A stretch of 64,000 bases of DNA. Origin: a virus. The stretch is taken from the IMG/VR virus record IMGVR_UViG_3300037069_000769, positions 38,322 through 102,321 of that record. One strand, written 5' to 3'. A program made the translations under genes and the position numbers. A model generated the notes under the pieces. That model was not told where the DNA came from. It saw only the letters and a program-made list of their open reading frames with translations, and ran no database searches. Shown here in pieces: positions 32,998 through 40,532 of the stretch (position 1 is its first letter; each line of letters begins with the position of its first letter).

Positions 32998-33029
32998 ATT
33001 CCTCGCTCTCTATCTGAAAGTGTTCTCCC

Positions 33030-33350
33030 ATGAAGCAGGATTTCAAATCCAATCAGTTTAGTGATGTTAACGGTAACCCCGCAGGGGGTCAGACGTTCGG
33101 GCCGGGAGTTTGTGTTGCATGGCAAAACGGTCCTTTGGCCGTTGACGGGGAGCGTAAGGAACCTAACGGCTGCTTTGTTGAGACAATCATCGCGATTGCT
33201 ATTGATCGTTTGAACTTTTATGAGCAGAGCAAGTTTGCGAGTGATTACAACAAGTCAGCGTTGCATCACCTCCATTTGGCTATGGCGGCACTTGAGCAGC
33301 GAACAAAGGACCGCGAGGCTCGTGGCGTTGAAGGTACTCATAAGGTCTGA
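33030..33350 (+). CDS. Conserved small phage protein
   Basis: 106 aa. FGPGVCVAWQNGPLAVDGERKEPNGCFVETIIAIAIDRL, then a helix and AALEQRTKDREARGVEGTHKV. I know this pattern (short N-terminal loop, two long helices, VEGTH end) as widely conserved in unrelated phages. A helical hairpin of this kind could be compared with the Acb2/Tad1 anti-defence fold, but I cannot confirm that from sequence. Confidence 0.7.
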   Translation: MKQDFKSNQFSDVNGNPAGGQTFGPGVCVAWQNGPLAVDGERKEPNGCFVETIIAIAIDRLNFYEQSKFASDYNKSALHHLHLAMAALEQRTKDREARGVEGTHKV

Positions 33351-33383
33351 ACGATCAGTTGCTACCGTTTGAAAGGTTTGAGG

Positions 33384-34820
33384 ATGTCTCCTGATCGATA
33401 TATTGAAGCTTTGCACGCCGAAATCGGAAAAACTAAGTTTTTCGATTATCAGCCTAGTTCTGAGACTTCACGTCTTATCGAAATGTACTCGGATGGGTCA
33501 GTCCTTGATCCTCGAAAGAAAGTGTCATCTTGGGATGTTGTTCTTGGCGGTCCCCGCAAAGATACCCCAACTCTGAGATTACACAATGATGGAGAGATAC
33601 TTGTCTTGATGGCTCTCACGTCTCAAGGTACGTGGCAGGGTCGGGATCGTCGTGGTGGGGGTCGATGTTTGATCGTCCCGCAACCCAAAGATGGGCTTAC
33701 GCGGTGGGACATTATCGCAAACCCCTACAAGTATTTCTCTGAGTTCAAACCTGATGACGATGAGGCCGAGTTTCGGTATCAGGAAAGTCTTCCGGTCCAG
33801 ATCGACTGGGCTCCTCACGAGTGGGACATTCGTAAGTTAATCAAGCATCCTGAGCGGTACGCTCGAAGCGACACTGCTGTATGTCTGCTTGCTAACGATC
33901 GACCGGATTACTTTAAGCAGGTGGTGCAAACGCTTGCAAAAAATCCTGAAATTAAGGCTGGAATGCCTGTGTTCGCATTTCTGGACCTGCCTCTCGAACA
34001 GGAATTTTTGAACTGTCAGAGAGTGCAAACCGAAATCCTGAACGAGCTTATCCCCAATGCCGTAGTGATCTGGAGAAAGGTCAACTTCGGGTGCGGGAGA
34101 AATCTCATTGATGCCCGTAAGCAGTTGTTCGACCACTTGGGATTCGAGTATGTGTTCATGTTTGAGGACGATATGATCGTCTCCCCCGATTACATGGATA
34201 CCTGTATTCGACTGATGCGGTGGTGTCAGAGATTCTATGACAACGTTGGGGCAGTGCAGGCTTGGAACCCTTGTCGGCATTCTACGGATTGGAAACTTAA
34301 GGCTTCCAACTTAGTGCGTCCAACGTTTGAGAATCTGTGGGGTTATCTGATGTCCAAGCGGGCATGGGATGCCATCAAGGCTCAGATGTATACCTACACC
34401 AACTTGTTTCTTGGTGGTGATTATCGTCTGAGACCTCATAAGTCTATTGCCCACTGGTTTAGGCTTAAAACCAACCGTAAGCAGCAGCGGGTAGGATCAA
34501 CTCAATTTCCGCTCGATGTTGAGTTTGCAACAAATCGACAGTTGTATATCGACGGGCCTCCAACTGGACAGGATGCTGCTACCGCACTGCTTCTTGATTG
34601 TGCGGGATTTGTCCGTGTGACTACTGTCGTAAATCGAGGGATGAATATCGGGAAGGTCGGTCTGCATATGACACCTACCCGATGGATGCAGCAAGGCATG
34701 GACGAGATTGCCTTGGACGCCGTACCTACCCCTGATACTTTTGAAGTGCAGGGTCAGGTTGAAACTCCAAAAGATGCGGAGTCACCCGTTGAGGGGTTTG
34801 AATACATTAGGAGGACGTAA
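33384..34820 (+). CDS. Glycosyltransferase, GT-A fold (GT2/GT13-like)
   Basis: 478 aa from ATG 33384 with AAAGG upstream. The catalytic region starts near residue 170 (DTAVCLLANDRPDYFKQVV), contains GCGRNLIDARKQLF and FEYVFMFEDDMIVSPDYM, whose EDD is the metal-binding DxD-type motif, and WGYLMSKRAWDAIK. The N-terminal 165 residues are unassigned and the C-terminus is a short acidic tail. A degenerate palindrome at 33925 reads VQTLAK. Probably transfers a sugar onto a phage or host target. Confidence 0.75.
   Translation: MSPDRYIEALHAEIGKTKFFDYQPSSETSRLIEMYSDGSVLDPRKKVSSWDVVLGGPRKDTPTLRLHNDGEILVLMALTSQGTWQGRDRRGGGRCLIVPQPKDGLTRWDIIANPYKYFSEFKPDDDEAEFRYQESLPVQIDWAPHEWDIRKLIKHPERYARSDTAVCLLANDRPDYFKQVVQTLAKNPEIKAGMPVFAFLDLPLEQEFLNCQRVQTEILNELIPNAVVIWRKVNFGCGRNLIDARKQLFDHLGFEYVFMFEDDMIVSPDYMDTCIRLMRWCQRFYDNVGAVQAWNPCRHSTDWKLKASNLVRPTFENLWGYLMSKRAWDAIKAQMYTYTNLFLGGDYRLRPHKSIAHWFRLKTNRKQQRVGSTQFPLDVEFATNRQLYIDGPPTGQDAATALLLDCAGFVRVTTVVNRGMNIGKVGLHMTPTRWMQQGMDEIALDAVPTPDTFEVQGQVETPKDAESPVEGFEYIRRT
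33925..33938. repeat. Degenerate palindrome inside a gene
   Basis: TGCAAACGCTTGCA, one mismatch (T to C in the right half), in frame as V-Q-T-L-A-K. Confidence 0.7.
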
Positions 34821-35098
34821 TGTCTACCATTGTCGAGATGTTTCAGAAGACTTTGAGTCTTGCTAAGGCCCTCATTACCGGTACGGATGTAAGTGAGGAC
34901 CGGCTCCGGGCACGCCTTGAGATTTGTTCGACGTGCGATAAGGTTAAGCATGATGGCAACACCATGCGATGCGGGATTTGCGGCTGTAAGTTGGCCGATA
35001 CTGGTCTTGTGAACCTTGCTCGATACGAGGAAGACCCTGACAAGAAGTACGGCTGCATGCACCCCGATGGAAGCCGGTGGAAGGCTAAGGGTGTGTGA
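34820..35098 (+). CDS. Small zinc-ribbon-like protein
   Basis: 92 aa. The middle carries CSTCDKVKHDGNTMRCGICGCKLADTG and a later GCMHPDGSRW, giving a four-cysteine zinc ribbon plus one Cys/His. Similar short proteins are common in phages near glycosyltransferases; function unknown. Its stop overlaps the next start. Confidence 0.6.
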   Translation: MSTIVEMFQKTLSLAKALITGTDVSEDRLRARLEICSTCDKVKHDGNTMRCGICGCKLADTGLVNLARYEEDPDKKYGCMHPDGSRWKAKGV

Positions 35099-35280
35099 TG
35101 CCTCAAAAGAATTATCGGTCAGTGCTAATTTCCGACCAAGCGTTTATGGAACTTAGGCGAAACTCTGCTAATATGAGAGTACCTCAGCAGAGATTCCTCA
35201 GTGATCTGATTCTTTTGGTTGTGGAAAAGCATCCTGAGATTCTTGCTGAATTGCAGGAATCTTATTCAGCGGGAGAGTGA
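35098..35280 (+). CDS. Small ribbon-helix-helix-like protein
   Basis: 60 aa. SVLISDQAFMELRRNSANMRVPQQRFLSDLILLVVEKHPEIL fits a ribbon-helix-helix dimer: one strand followed by two helices. It may be a small DNA-binding regulator and is a candidate for operator binding. The call is by pattern only. Confidence 0.5.
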   Translation: MPQKNYRSVLISDQAFMELRRNSANMRVPQQRFLSDLILLVVEKHPEILAELQESYSAGE

Positions 35281-35281
35281 G

Positions 35282-35509
35282 ATGCTGGAGTTCTTGTTAA
35301 TCATTCACAGCTTGATGCCGTTAGGTGTGGAACTTTGGGATAAGTGTTATCCCCACAGAGTAGGTAACTTGCAATTAGCAAGAGAGAGTGCCGATGAAGA
35401 TTGCGATCGTCAGCGAGGGCCTGTCAACGCCGAGCGGGTTTGGGCAGCAGGTCAGGCTATTATCAGCGGGTCTGGCGAAGAGGGGCCACGAGGTAACGGT
35501 TGTTTCTAG
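35282..35509 (+). CDS. Possible small hydrophobic protein
   Basis: 75 aa from ATG 35282 with GGAGAG upstream. N-terminal MLEFLLIIHSLMPLGVEL is hydrophobic; the second half overlaps the next gene by 116 bases and looks unlike a normal protein. Possibly only a leader reading frame. Confidence 0.35.
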   Translation: MLEFLLIIHSLMPLGVELWDKCYPHRVGNLQLARESADEDCDRQRGPVNAERVWAAGQAIISGSGEEGPRGNGCF

Positions 35510-37160
35510 GAATACTCGTTATCCCGAAGCTCCCTCAGGAGTCAACGAGTGGCGACTGGTAACCCTTGATAATCTTGACCATCTTGATCGAGCCTTACAT
35601 CAATTGCAGCCTGATGCTGTGATCGTGTTGTGGTTTACCTCGATGGTTATTCACTTGAGTGGCATGAAGGCAGCTCCGGGTAACTGCCCGGTGTTCTTCT
35701 GGTTCCCTTGGGAGGGAAGTACCGTTCCTAAGGAAGCTGTCAACTGGATGGCTGGAACTCCCCGTGGGTCTGTCGTGCATCTGAGTCAGTTTGCTCAGAA
35801 GTTGTGGGACAAGACCACAGTAGGGTCGGATACCGTGATTCCTCATGGAGTCGATCTGACCATTTTCAAGAAGCTTCCGGAACGCACTCTGGATGTAGTG
35901 GAGAATCTCCGTGAGAAGTGGAGTGAGAGGCTTAACGCCAATCTTCACAGCTCATTCTTGGTGTTGAATGTTGATCGAAACATTCGACATAAGCGTTGGG
36001 ATGCGACGTATGCCTTTTTGCAAACGTTTGCAAAACGATCCGGCAAGAAGGTCAAGTTAATTGCCCACACTCACAAGGTTGGGGAAAAGCTTGATGGAGG
36101 ACTGTCTAGCTATGATCTCGGTAGGCTTGAAGAGGCGTACGATCTTCGAGGTAAGACAGCCTATACCGGATTTGATTGGGGTAACGGGCTTTCTCGTGAG
36201 GAAGTAGCTGAGTTGTACCATCTGGCCGATCTTCGGATCAGTACGTCTGAGGGTGAGGGCTTTGGCATTCCCACTATTGAGGCGGCTGCTTGCGGTTGTC
36301 CTCAAGTGCTTACTCGGCATACGGTTATGTCAGAATTGCTTCCCGAGAATAGCCCCTCTTTAGTGCCTCCAGCTTTCATGGAGTTTGATCGAGATTCCCT
36401 TTGGGCCGTTCCCAACGTTACGGCGATGGTTGATCGCACTCTTGAAGTGATGATGGACGCCGATACGTATGAGAATGTGATTGAACCCAACTACCGACAC
36501 GTCATCGAGAAGTTTGATTCGGAGGTTGTGTGCGATCAGTGGCATAATCTGCTGACTGGTAAAGCAGCCACCTCGACTAAGCGGGAGTTGTGGAATTCGC
36601 ATAGGTGGGGATTCCGTGGGGCCATTGAACGTCAGTTGGCCATTCGGGCTCTTGTAACTACCCTTGCCAAGTTTCAGATTCGCAAGGTGTTCGAGGTAGG
36701 ATCGTTTGACGGTAGATTTTTGGCTATGGCTCTCGAAATCGGCTTGGATGCCACGGGCCTTGAGCCGGACATTGAAGCTTTACAGCAGGCTGATCTCCGA
36801 GTTCGTACTCGGATAAAGTCTGATGTTGTGGTGAATCACAGTTGGCCCGCAGCTAATGCCGTAGTTCTGAATGATTCGCTGGGAATGGTCTCGGCATTGC
36901 ACAAGTCTGAGGGTGTGCGGATTGTGCTTGACCGAGTGTCGGGCTACCCGTTTGCGTTTATTCAGAACAGCCCGTTGTATATGTGGAAGGAAGAGATTCC
37001 TGACTTGTCGTATGTCTCGGATTACCTGCAATCCAAGAATATGACAAGACGCCATGACCTTGAAATTCTTGCTAAAAAACAAGATCAGTTCTTTGTGCAT
37101 GAAATCTGGCAGCAGGGTCAGGACACTTCGCACGTTCCTCCCCAATTAGCGAGTTCGTAG
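35394..37160 (+). CDS. Glycosyltransferase GT4 fused to a methyltransferase-like domain
   Basis: 588 aa from ATG 35394 with AGAGAGAG upstream. Residues 1-400 are GT-B fold: KIAIVSEGLSTPSGFGQQVRLLSAGLAKRGHEVTVVSR at the start and the donor-site region SEGEGFGIPTIEAAACGCPQVLT (E-x7-E of GT4). Residues about 425-560 begin with IRKVFEVGSFDGRFLAMALEIGLDATGLEPD, a motif I-like SAM-binding loop (ExGxxxG). An exact palindrome at 36019 reads LQTFAK. The pair could add and methylate a sugar. Confidence 0.75.
   Translation: MKIAIVSEGLSTPSGFGQQVRLLSAGLAKRGHEVTVVSRNTRYPEAPSGVNEWRLVTLDNLDHLDRALHQLQPDAVIVLWFTSMVIHLSGMKAAPGNCPVFFWFPWEGSTVPKEAVNWMAGTPRGSVVHLSQFAQKLWDKTTVGSDTVIPHGVDLTIFKKLPERTLDVVENLREKWSERLNANLHSSFLVLNVDRNIRHKRWDATYAFLQTFAKRSGKKVKLIAHTHKVGEKLDGGLSSYDLGRLEEAYDLRGKTAYTGFDWGNGLSREEVAELYHLADLRISTSEGEGFGIPTIEAAACGCPQVLTRHTVMSELLPENSPSLVPPAFMEFDRDSLWAVPNVTAMVDRTLEVMMDADTYENVIEPNYRHVIEKFDSEVVCDQWHNLLTGKAATSTKRELWNSHRWGFRGAIERQLAIRALVTTLAKFQIRKVFEVGSFDGRFLAMALEIGLDATGLEPDIEALQQADLRVRTRIKSDVVVNHSWPAANAVVLNDSLGMVSALHKSEGVRIVLDRVSGYPFAFIQNSPLYMWKEEIPDLSYVSDYLQSKNMTRRHDLEILAKKQDQFFVHEIWQQGQDTSHVPPQLASS
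36019..36032. repeat. Palindrome copy 15 (inside a gene)
   Basis: Exact copy in the GT4 gene, read as L-Q-T-F-A-K. Confidence 0.95.
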
Positions 37161-37164
37161 AAGG

Positions 37165-39003
37165 ATGACACTACAAACAGATATTAAGTCTTGGAATGCT
37201 TCCTACGCGATGCGTGGGAGCTTCGAGGGCACGGTTGTACTTACTAACGAGGATGGGACTTACACCACCTCGGATTTAAGATGGACCCCGTTTGTAGTGT
37301 CTCTTCAGTCTGCCGTCGGCGGATCAATTGGGATTGAGGATACGTCATGTTTTGCTGGCACTGTTGATTGGATCAACGGTATCGTGCAAAGTGTTGACGA
37401 CTCTGAGCAGTTGTCCGAGCGAAGTGTGACGTTGAAGGTGCGGTCGTATTTTGCTCAGTTGGCGAAGAAGCCCATTGAGACGTACTATATCGTCACAAAC
37501 ACCACGGACGCTATTAACGCAACATTGCAGATTTTTGGTGCCATCCCGGCAAGTTTTATTGACTTGACCGAGATGACCACCAATAACTACTTCTTCAGTG
37601 TGATCTCCGGGAATAATCTCCTTGACGAACTTACTAAGGTTTGTCAGGTAGCCGAGTCTGACGTGTTTGTTCAGGTCGGCGGCAAGATGACGGTTATCCC
37701 GTGGAAGGATAACAGAAGCTCTGTTGAGATTACAATTCCAGATGTTGCAGTTATCAGTGCTGAACTGACTCGCAACGATGATCCCTTGCCTAGTCGTATT
37801 GTTGGGCGGGGTCGATTTGTCTCGTACTATCGATGCGGATGGCAGACTGCGGGAGGTGATGGTAATCCTCTCGAAGCTCAGCCCTTCGACCCGAGTAAAG
37901 ACCCATTGACTCGCGGCTCTCAAACGAAGTGCTTGCAGAACGGAGCATACACTTCATCGGTCACTGTACCTGTACCTAACGCTCAGGGCAACAGTGAGTC
38001 GGCCCGCAATAGTGTTGTCACTGAGACGAGTGGAAACGGTGAAGTTTCTGCGTTGTCCCCTGATGGCACTCAGGCTGAAGTTACCGGCCCAAGCGGCAGT
38101 GCCCTTACTGACGGTAGTTTGACTTTAACTATCAGTCAGGAAATTCGCCAGAAACCTCCTAACGAGTATCAGGCGGCTAATGCCAAGCAAGGGCCTTTGT
38201 CACCTATCGTGGCCAGCGGGAATGAGATTCTCAAGAAAATCTATGATCGTTTGACAGATCATCACGATTTTACTCAGGGGCAGGGAGGTGGGGGAAACTC
38301 CGATGCGACCGCTCAGACTCCTGATCCAATTCAGATGACAATGTTTGTGGACGATAGTGCCCTTAAGGCCCAGTTCGGAGTGATCTACGATCAGTACGAG
38401 AATGAGTACATTTCTGATTTTGAAACTCTGTTTGACGTGATCGTCCGACGGTTTCAAGAGTCGAAGATGGCTCGTAACTCATGGAAGGTTGAGTGCGTGT
38501 ACTTGCCCTGTTTGAAGTTGGGGCAGGTTGTGCAGTTTAACACTCCGAAAGACGGTCGTACGATCACTGGGTTGTTGGCAGCTATCTCACTTCCATACGA
38601 AGCCGCCCCATCCGCTCGCATGACCTTGACGGTCTTGTCATTTGAGGAGCTTGGCAGCACTACCTACGTTTCAGGTAATCTGTTCCGATACCCTGAAATG
38701 TGTGGGTATAACGGCGAGGACTGGTTTGTTACTGGCGTGGTTGGTATGAATGGGGGTTATGCCACGATACGGAGTGGTGCAACCCTAAATCAGACTCTGC
38801 TGTTGGAGGTCGGGGCAGATTACACTCTTAGCTATGAGAGTACAGGTGGAACTATCACAGCAACTGTGACTGATACTGGAGGTACTGTTATGACGGGTGC
38901 TGGAACGTTCACCGCCCGCAACATTGCCAACACGTTTACGTTTGCCGCCTCTGGAGTAACGTTTTTCGGCAGACCTTACGTATATAAAACGGTGGTCAGG
39001 TAA
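37165..39003 (+). CDS. Large tail protein outside the tail cluster
   Basis: 612 aa. Beta-rich throughout with SGNNLLDELTKVCQVAESDVFVQVGGKMTVIPW, a tail-hub-like pattern, a Gly/Asn/Ser linker near residues 370-395, and a small C-terminal beta domain. Resembles hub or tip proteins of siphoviruses, in which a central GNNLLDEL-type segment recurs. It lies more than 12 kb away from the other tail genes, after the glycosyltransferases. Call by pattern only. Confidence 0.5.
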   Translation: MTLQTDIKSWNASYAMRGSFEGTVVLTNEDGTYTTSDLRWTPFVVSLQSAVGGSIGIEDTSCFAGTVDWINGIVQSVDDSEQLSERSVTLKVRSYFAQLAKKPIETYYIVTNTTDAINATLQIFGAIPASFIDLTEMTTNNYFFSVISGNNLLDELTKVCQVAESDVFVQVGGKMTVIPWKDNRSSVEITIPDVAVISAELTRNDDPLPSRIVGRGRFVSYYRCGWQTAGGDGNPLEAQPFDPSKDPLTRGSQTKCLQNGAYTSSVTVPVPNAQGNSESARNSVVTETSGNGEVSALSPDGTQAEVTGPSGSALTDGSLTLTISQEIRQKPPNEYQAANAKQGPLSPIVASGNEILKKIYDRLTDHHDFTQGQGGGGNSDATAQTPDPIQMTMFVDDSALKAQFGVIYDQYENEYISDFETLFDVIVRRFQESKMARNSWKVECVYLPCLKLGQVVQFNTPKDGRTITGLLAAISLPYEAAPSARMTLTVLSFEELGSTTYVSGNLFRYPEMCGYNGEDWFVTGVVGMNGGYATIRSGATLNQTLLLEVGADYTLSYESTGGTITATVTDTGGTVMTGAGTFTARNIANTFTFAASGVTFFGRPYVYKTVVR

Positions 39004-39019
39004 AATCGCAGTAGCTCTA

Positions 39020-39048
39020 TTGACCTACCTAGCCCGTACCTGTATAAT
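39020..39048 (+). promoter_or_regulatory. Sigma70-type promoter of the replication genes
   Basis: TTGACC (39020-39025), 17 bases, TATAAT (39043-39048) with TG before it. The -10 ends only six bases before ATG 39055, so transcription should start on or beside the start codon. Confidence 0.85.
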
Positions 39049-39054
39049 CGAAGC

Positions 39055-39948
39055 ATGGATAGCAAATTCATTCACCTTATCGAGAACCTAAGTAAGCAGT
39101 CGGTATCGAATGATGCTGTTGTCGCTTATATGGTTATGCGATGCGAGGTGACTGCTGGGAATACGTCAACCTCGAAAGCATGGAAAGTTCGAGGTGGGCT
39201 GGTATCCGGGCTCGATTTGCAAACGCTTGCAAATCGGACTCGGGTAAATCTTCTGACGGCCCAGCGGCTTGTGGATGAGTTAGTACGAGCTGAGTGGATA
39301 CGACCGAAGCGTGACTCTGGCGACTTGGTGTATCAGTTAGGTGAGATCAAGGATTTCACTGCTGAGTGGTTCGCTGATAGTACTGCTGAGATAGTTGTGG
39401 TGGAGAAGGTTGAAAAACCTTCAGATAGAATCCGAGCAATGCTTGCTGAAAAGCGTGCACGGGATTCTGCACGGCATGAGCCTGTGAGATTGTCAACTGA
39501 TGCAAAACGCAAGATGCTTGCCGATGCGGGCATAGTTGAGACTACTAAGAACTCAAGTACGTTGTTCGTGGAAATCTATAACAAGAAATTCCGCGAAGTG
39601 TTCCATGCTGAACCGAAGGGTGTCAAGGGCGATGTAGAATCTCGACCCTCTCCGCAGACCTACGTGTATGTGGGACGGATGTTGAAGATTCACAACCGAA
39701 AGCTTGAAATCGCGGTTGAGTTCATGGACTGGGTATTCTCCAATTGGGAGAAGTTAGCGACTGCTGCTAAGGTGTCGGGAAACCCGACCCTGAACATTCT
39801 GTGCACTAAGTCATTTATCGACACTTTCAGAGGTTGGCGAATCTCTGGAATCCCCGAACGTAGGGTGCCGGTGAGTGATAAAGATGGAATTGGAAAGAGA
39901 GCAGACTCCGCAGCAATTGAAGAAGCCGCCGATCTCGGCTGGTCGTAA
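39055..39948 (+). CDS. Replication initiator-like winged-helix protein
   Basis: 297 aa. Residues about 15-85 (AVVAYMVMRCEV... LQTLANRTRVNLLTAQRLVDELVRAEWIRP) form a winged helix-turn-helix as in phage O/DnaD-type replication proteins. The C-terminal half has TYVYVGRMLKIHNRKLEIAVEFMDWVFSNWEKL. Directly followed by helicase loader and helicase. It overlaps the next gene by 65 bases. A degenerate palindrome at 39218 reads LQTLAN. The start has no leader, see the promoter entry. Confidence 0.65.
   Translation: MDSKFIHLIENLSKQSVSNDAVVAYMVMRCEVTAGNTSTSKAWKVRGGLVSGLDLQTLANRTRVNLLTAQRLVDELVRAEWIRPKRDSGDLVYQLGEIKDFTAEWFADSTAEIVVVEKVEKPSDRIRAMLAEKRARDSARHEPVRLSTDAKRKMLADAGIVETTKNSSTLFVEIYNKKFREVFHAEPKGVKGDVESRPSPQTYVYVGRMLKIHNRKLEIAVEFMDWVFSNWEKLATAAKVSGNPTLNILCTKSFIDTFRGWRISGIPERRVPVSDKDGIGKRADSAAIEEAADLGWS
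39218..39231. repeat. Degenerate palindrome inside a gene
   Basis: TGCAAACGCTTGCA, same T to C change as at 33925, in frame as L-Q-T-L-A-N. Confidence 0.7.
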
Positions 39949-40531
39949 AATCCCTTTGACGCCTGACGTGTTAGAGAGGTTACAGATTCCCCGTGTTCAC
40001 TGGAACACGAAGGCGAGTCTTATTCCTGACTCCTGTAAGCACAAGAAGCTTATAGTTGAGTATGTTGAGAATATCTCTGCAAACGTTTGCAAACCGCGAG
40101 GCTTGCTTCTGTTTGGGACGTATTCTGCTGGAAAATCCGGATGTGCGGCAATCTGTTTGAAGGCTGCCGCTTTCCGAGGGTGTATCGGTTTGTGGTTGGT
40201 CGCCAACAGCGTGCCGACTGTTCAGATCGAGAAGACGCCTTTCGACGAAGAAGTTACTTTGTACGAGAGGGCATGTTCCGTACCACTGTTAGTTCTTGAC
40301 GAGTTGCAGATTCGCAGCGAAGTTAAGGGCATCGAGCAGTACGTAGAGCGACTGATTAGGTTGAGAGTGGATGCTAAGCTGGCAACCATCATCACCACTA
40401 ATCACACCCCTGCTGAGGTTTCTGCGAAGTTTCCCGCATTAGCTGCGGCCCTATTGGAGGCCGTAGTGCCTATGAAGGTCGATGGGCACGACTTTCGCAA
40501 AGAAATCTCTAACGGACTCTTGAAGGGCTAA
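39884..40531 (+). CDS. DnaC-like helicase loader ATPase
   Basis: 215 aa (a GTG at 39875 is an alternative start). Walker A is GTYSAGKS at residues 78-85, Walker B LLVLDEL near 137, and a sensor-like IITTNHTPAE near 170. Loaders of this class place the replicative helicase on DNA. It lies between the initiator-like protein and the DnaB-like helicase and ends one base before the helicase start. An exact palindrome at 40078 is in frame as S-A-N-V-C-K. Confidence 0.72.
   Translation: MELEREQTPQQLKKPPISAGRKIPLTPDVLERLQIPRVHWNTKASLIPDSCKHKKLIVEYVENISANVCKPRGLLLFGTYSAGKSGCAAICLKAAAFRGCIGLWLVANSVPTVQIEKTPFDEEVTLYERACSVPLLVLDELQIRSEVKGIEQYVERLIRLRVDAKLATIITTNHTPAEVSAKFPALAAALLEAVVPMKVDGHDFRKEISNGLLKG
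40078..40091. repeat. Palindrome copy 16 (inside a gene)
   Basis: Exact copy in the helicase-loader gene, read as A-N-V-C-K. Confidence 0.95.
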
Positions 40532-40532
40532 A

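Noticed and set aside
32785-33125. Minus-strand frames over the hairpin region as genes
   Set aside because: Short, without ribosome sites, and their residues follow from the palindrome and hairpins.
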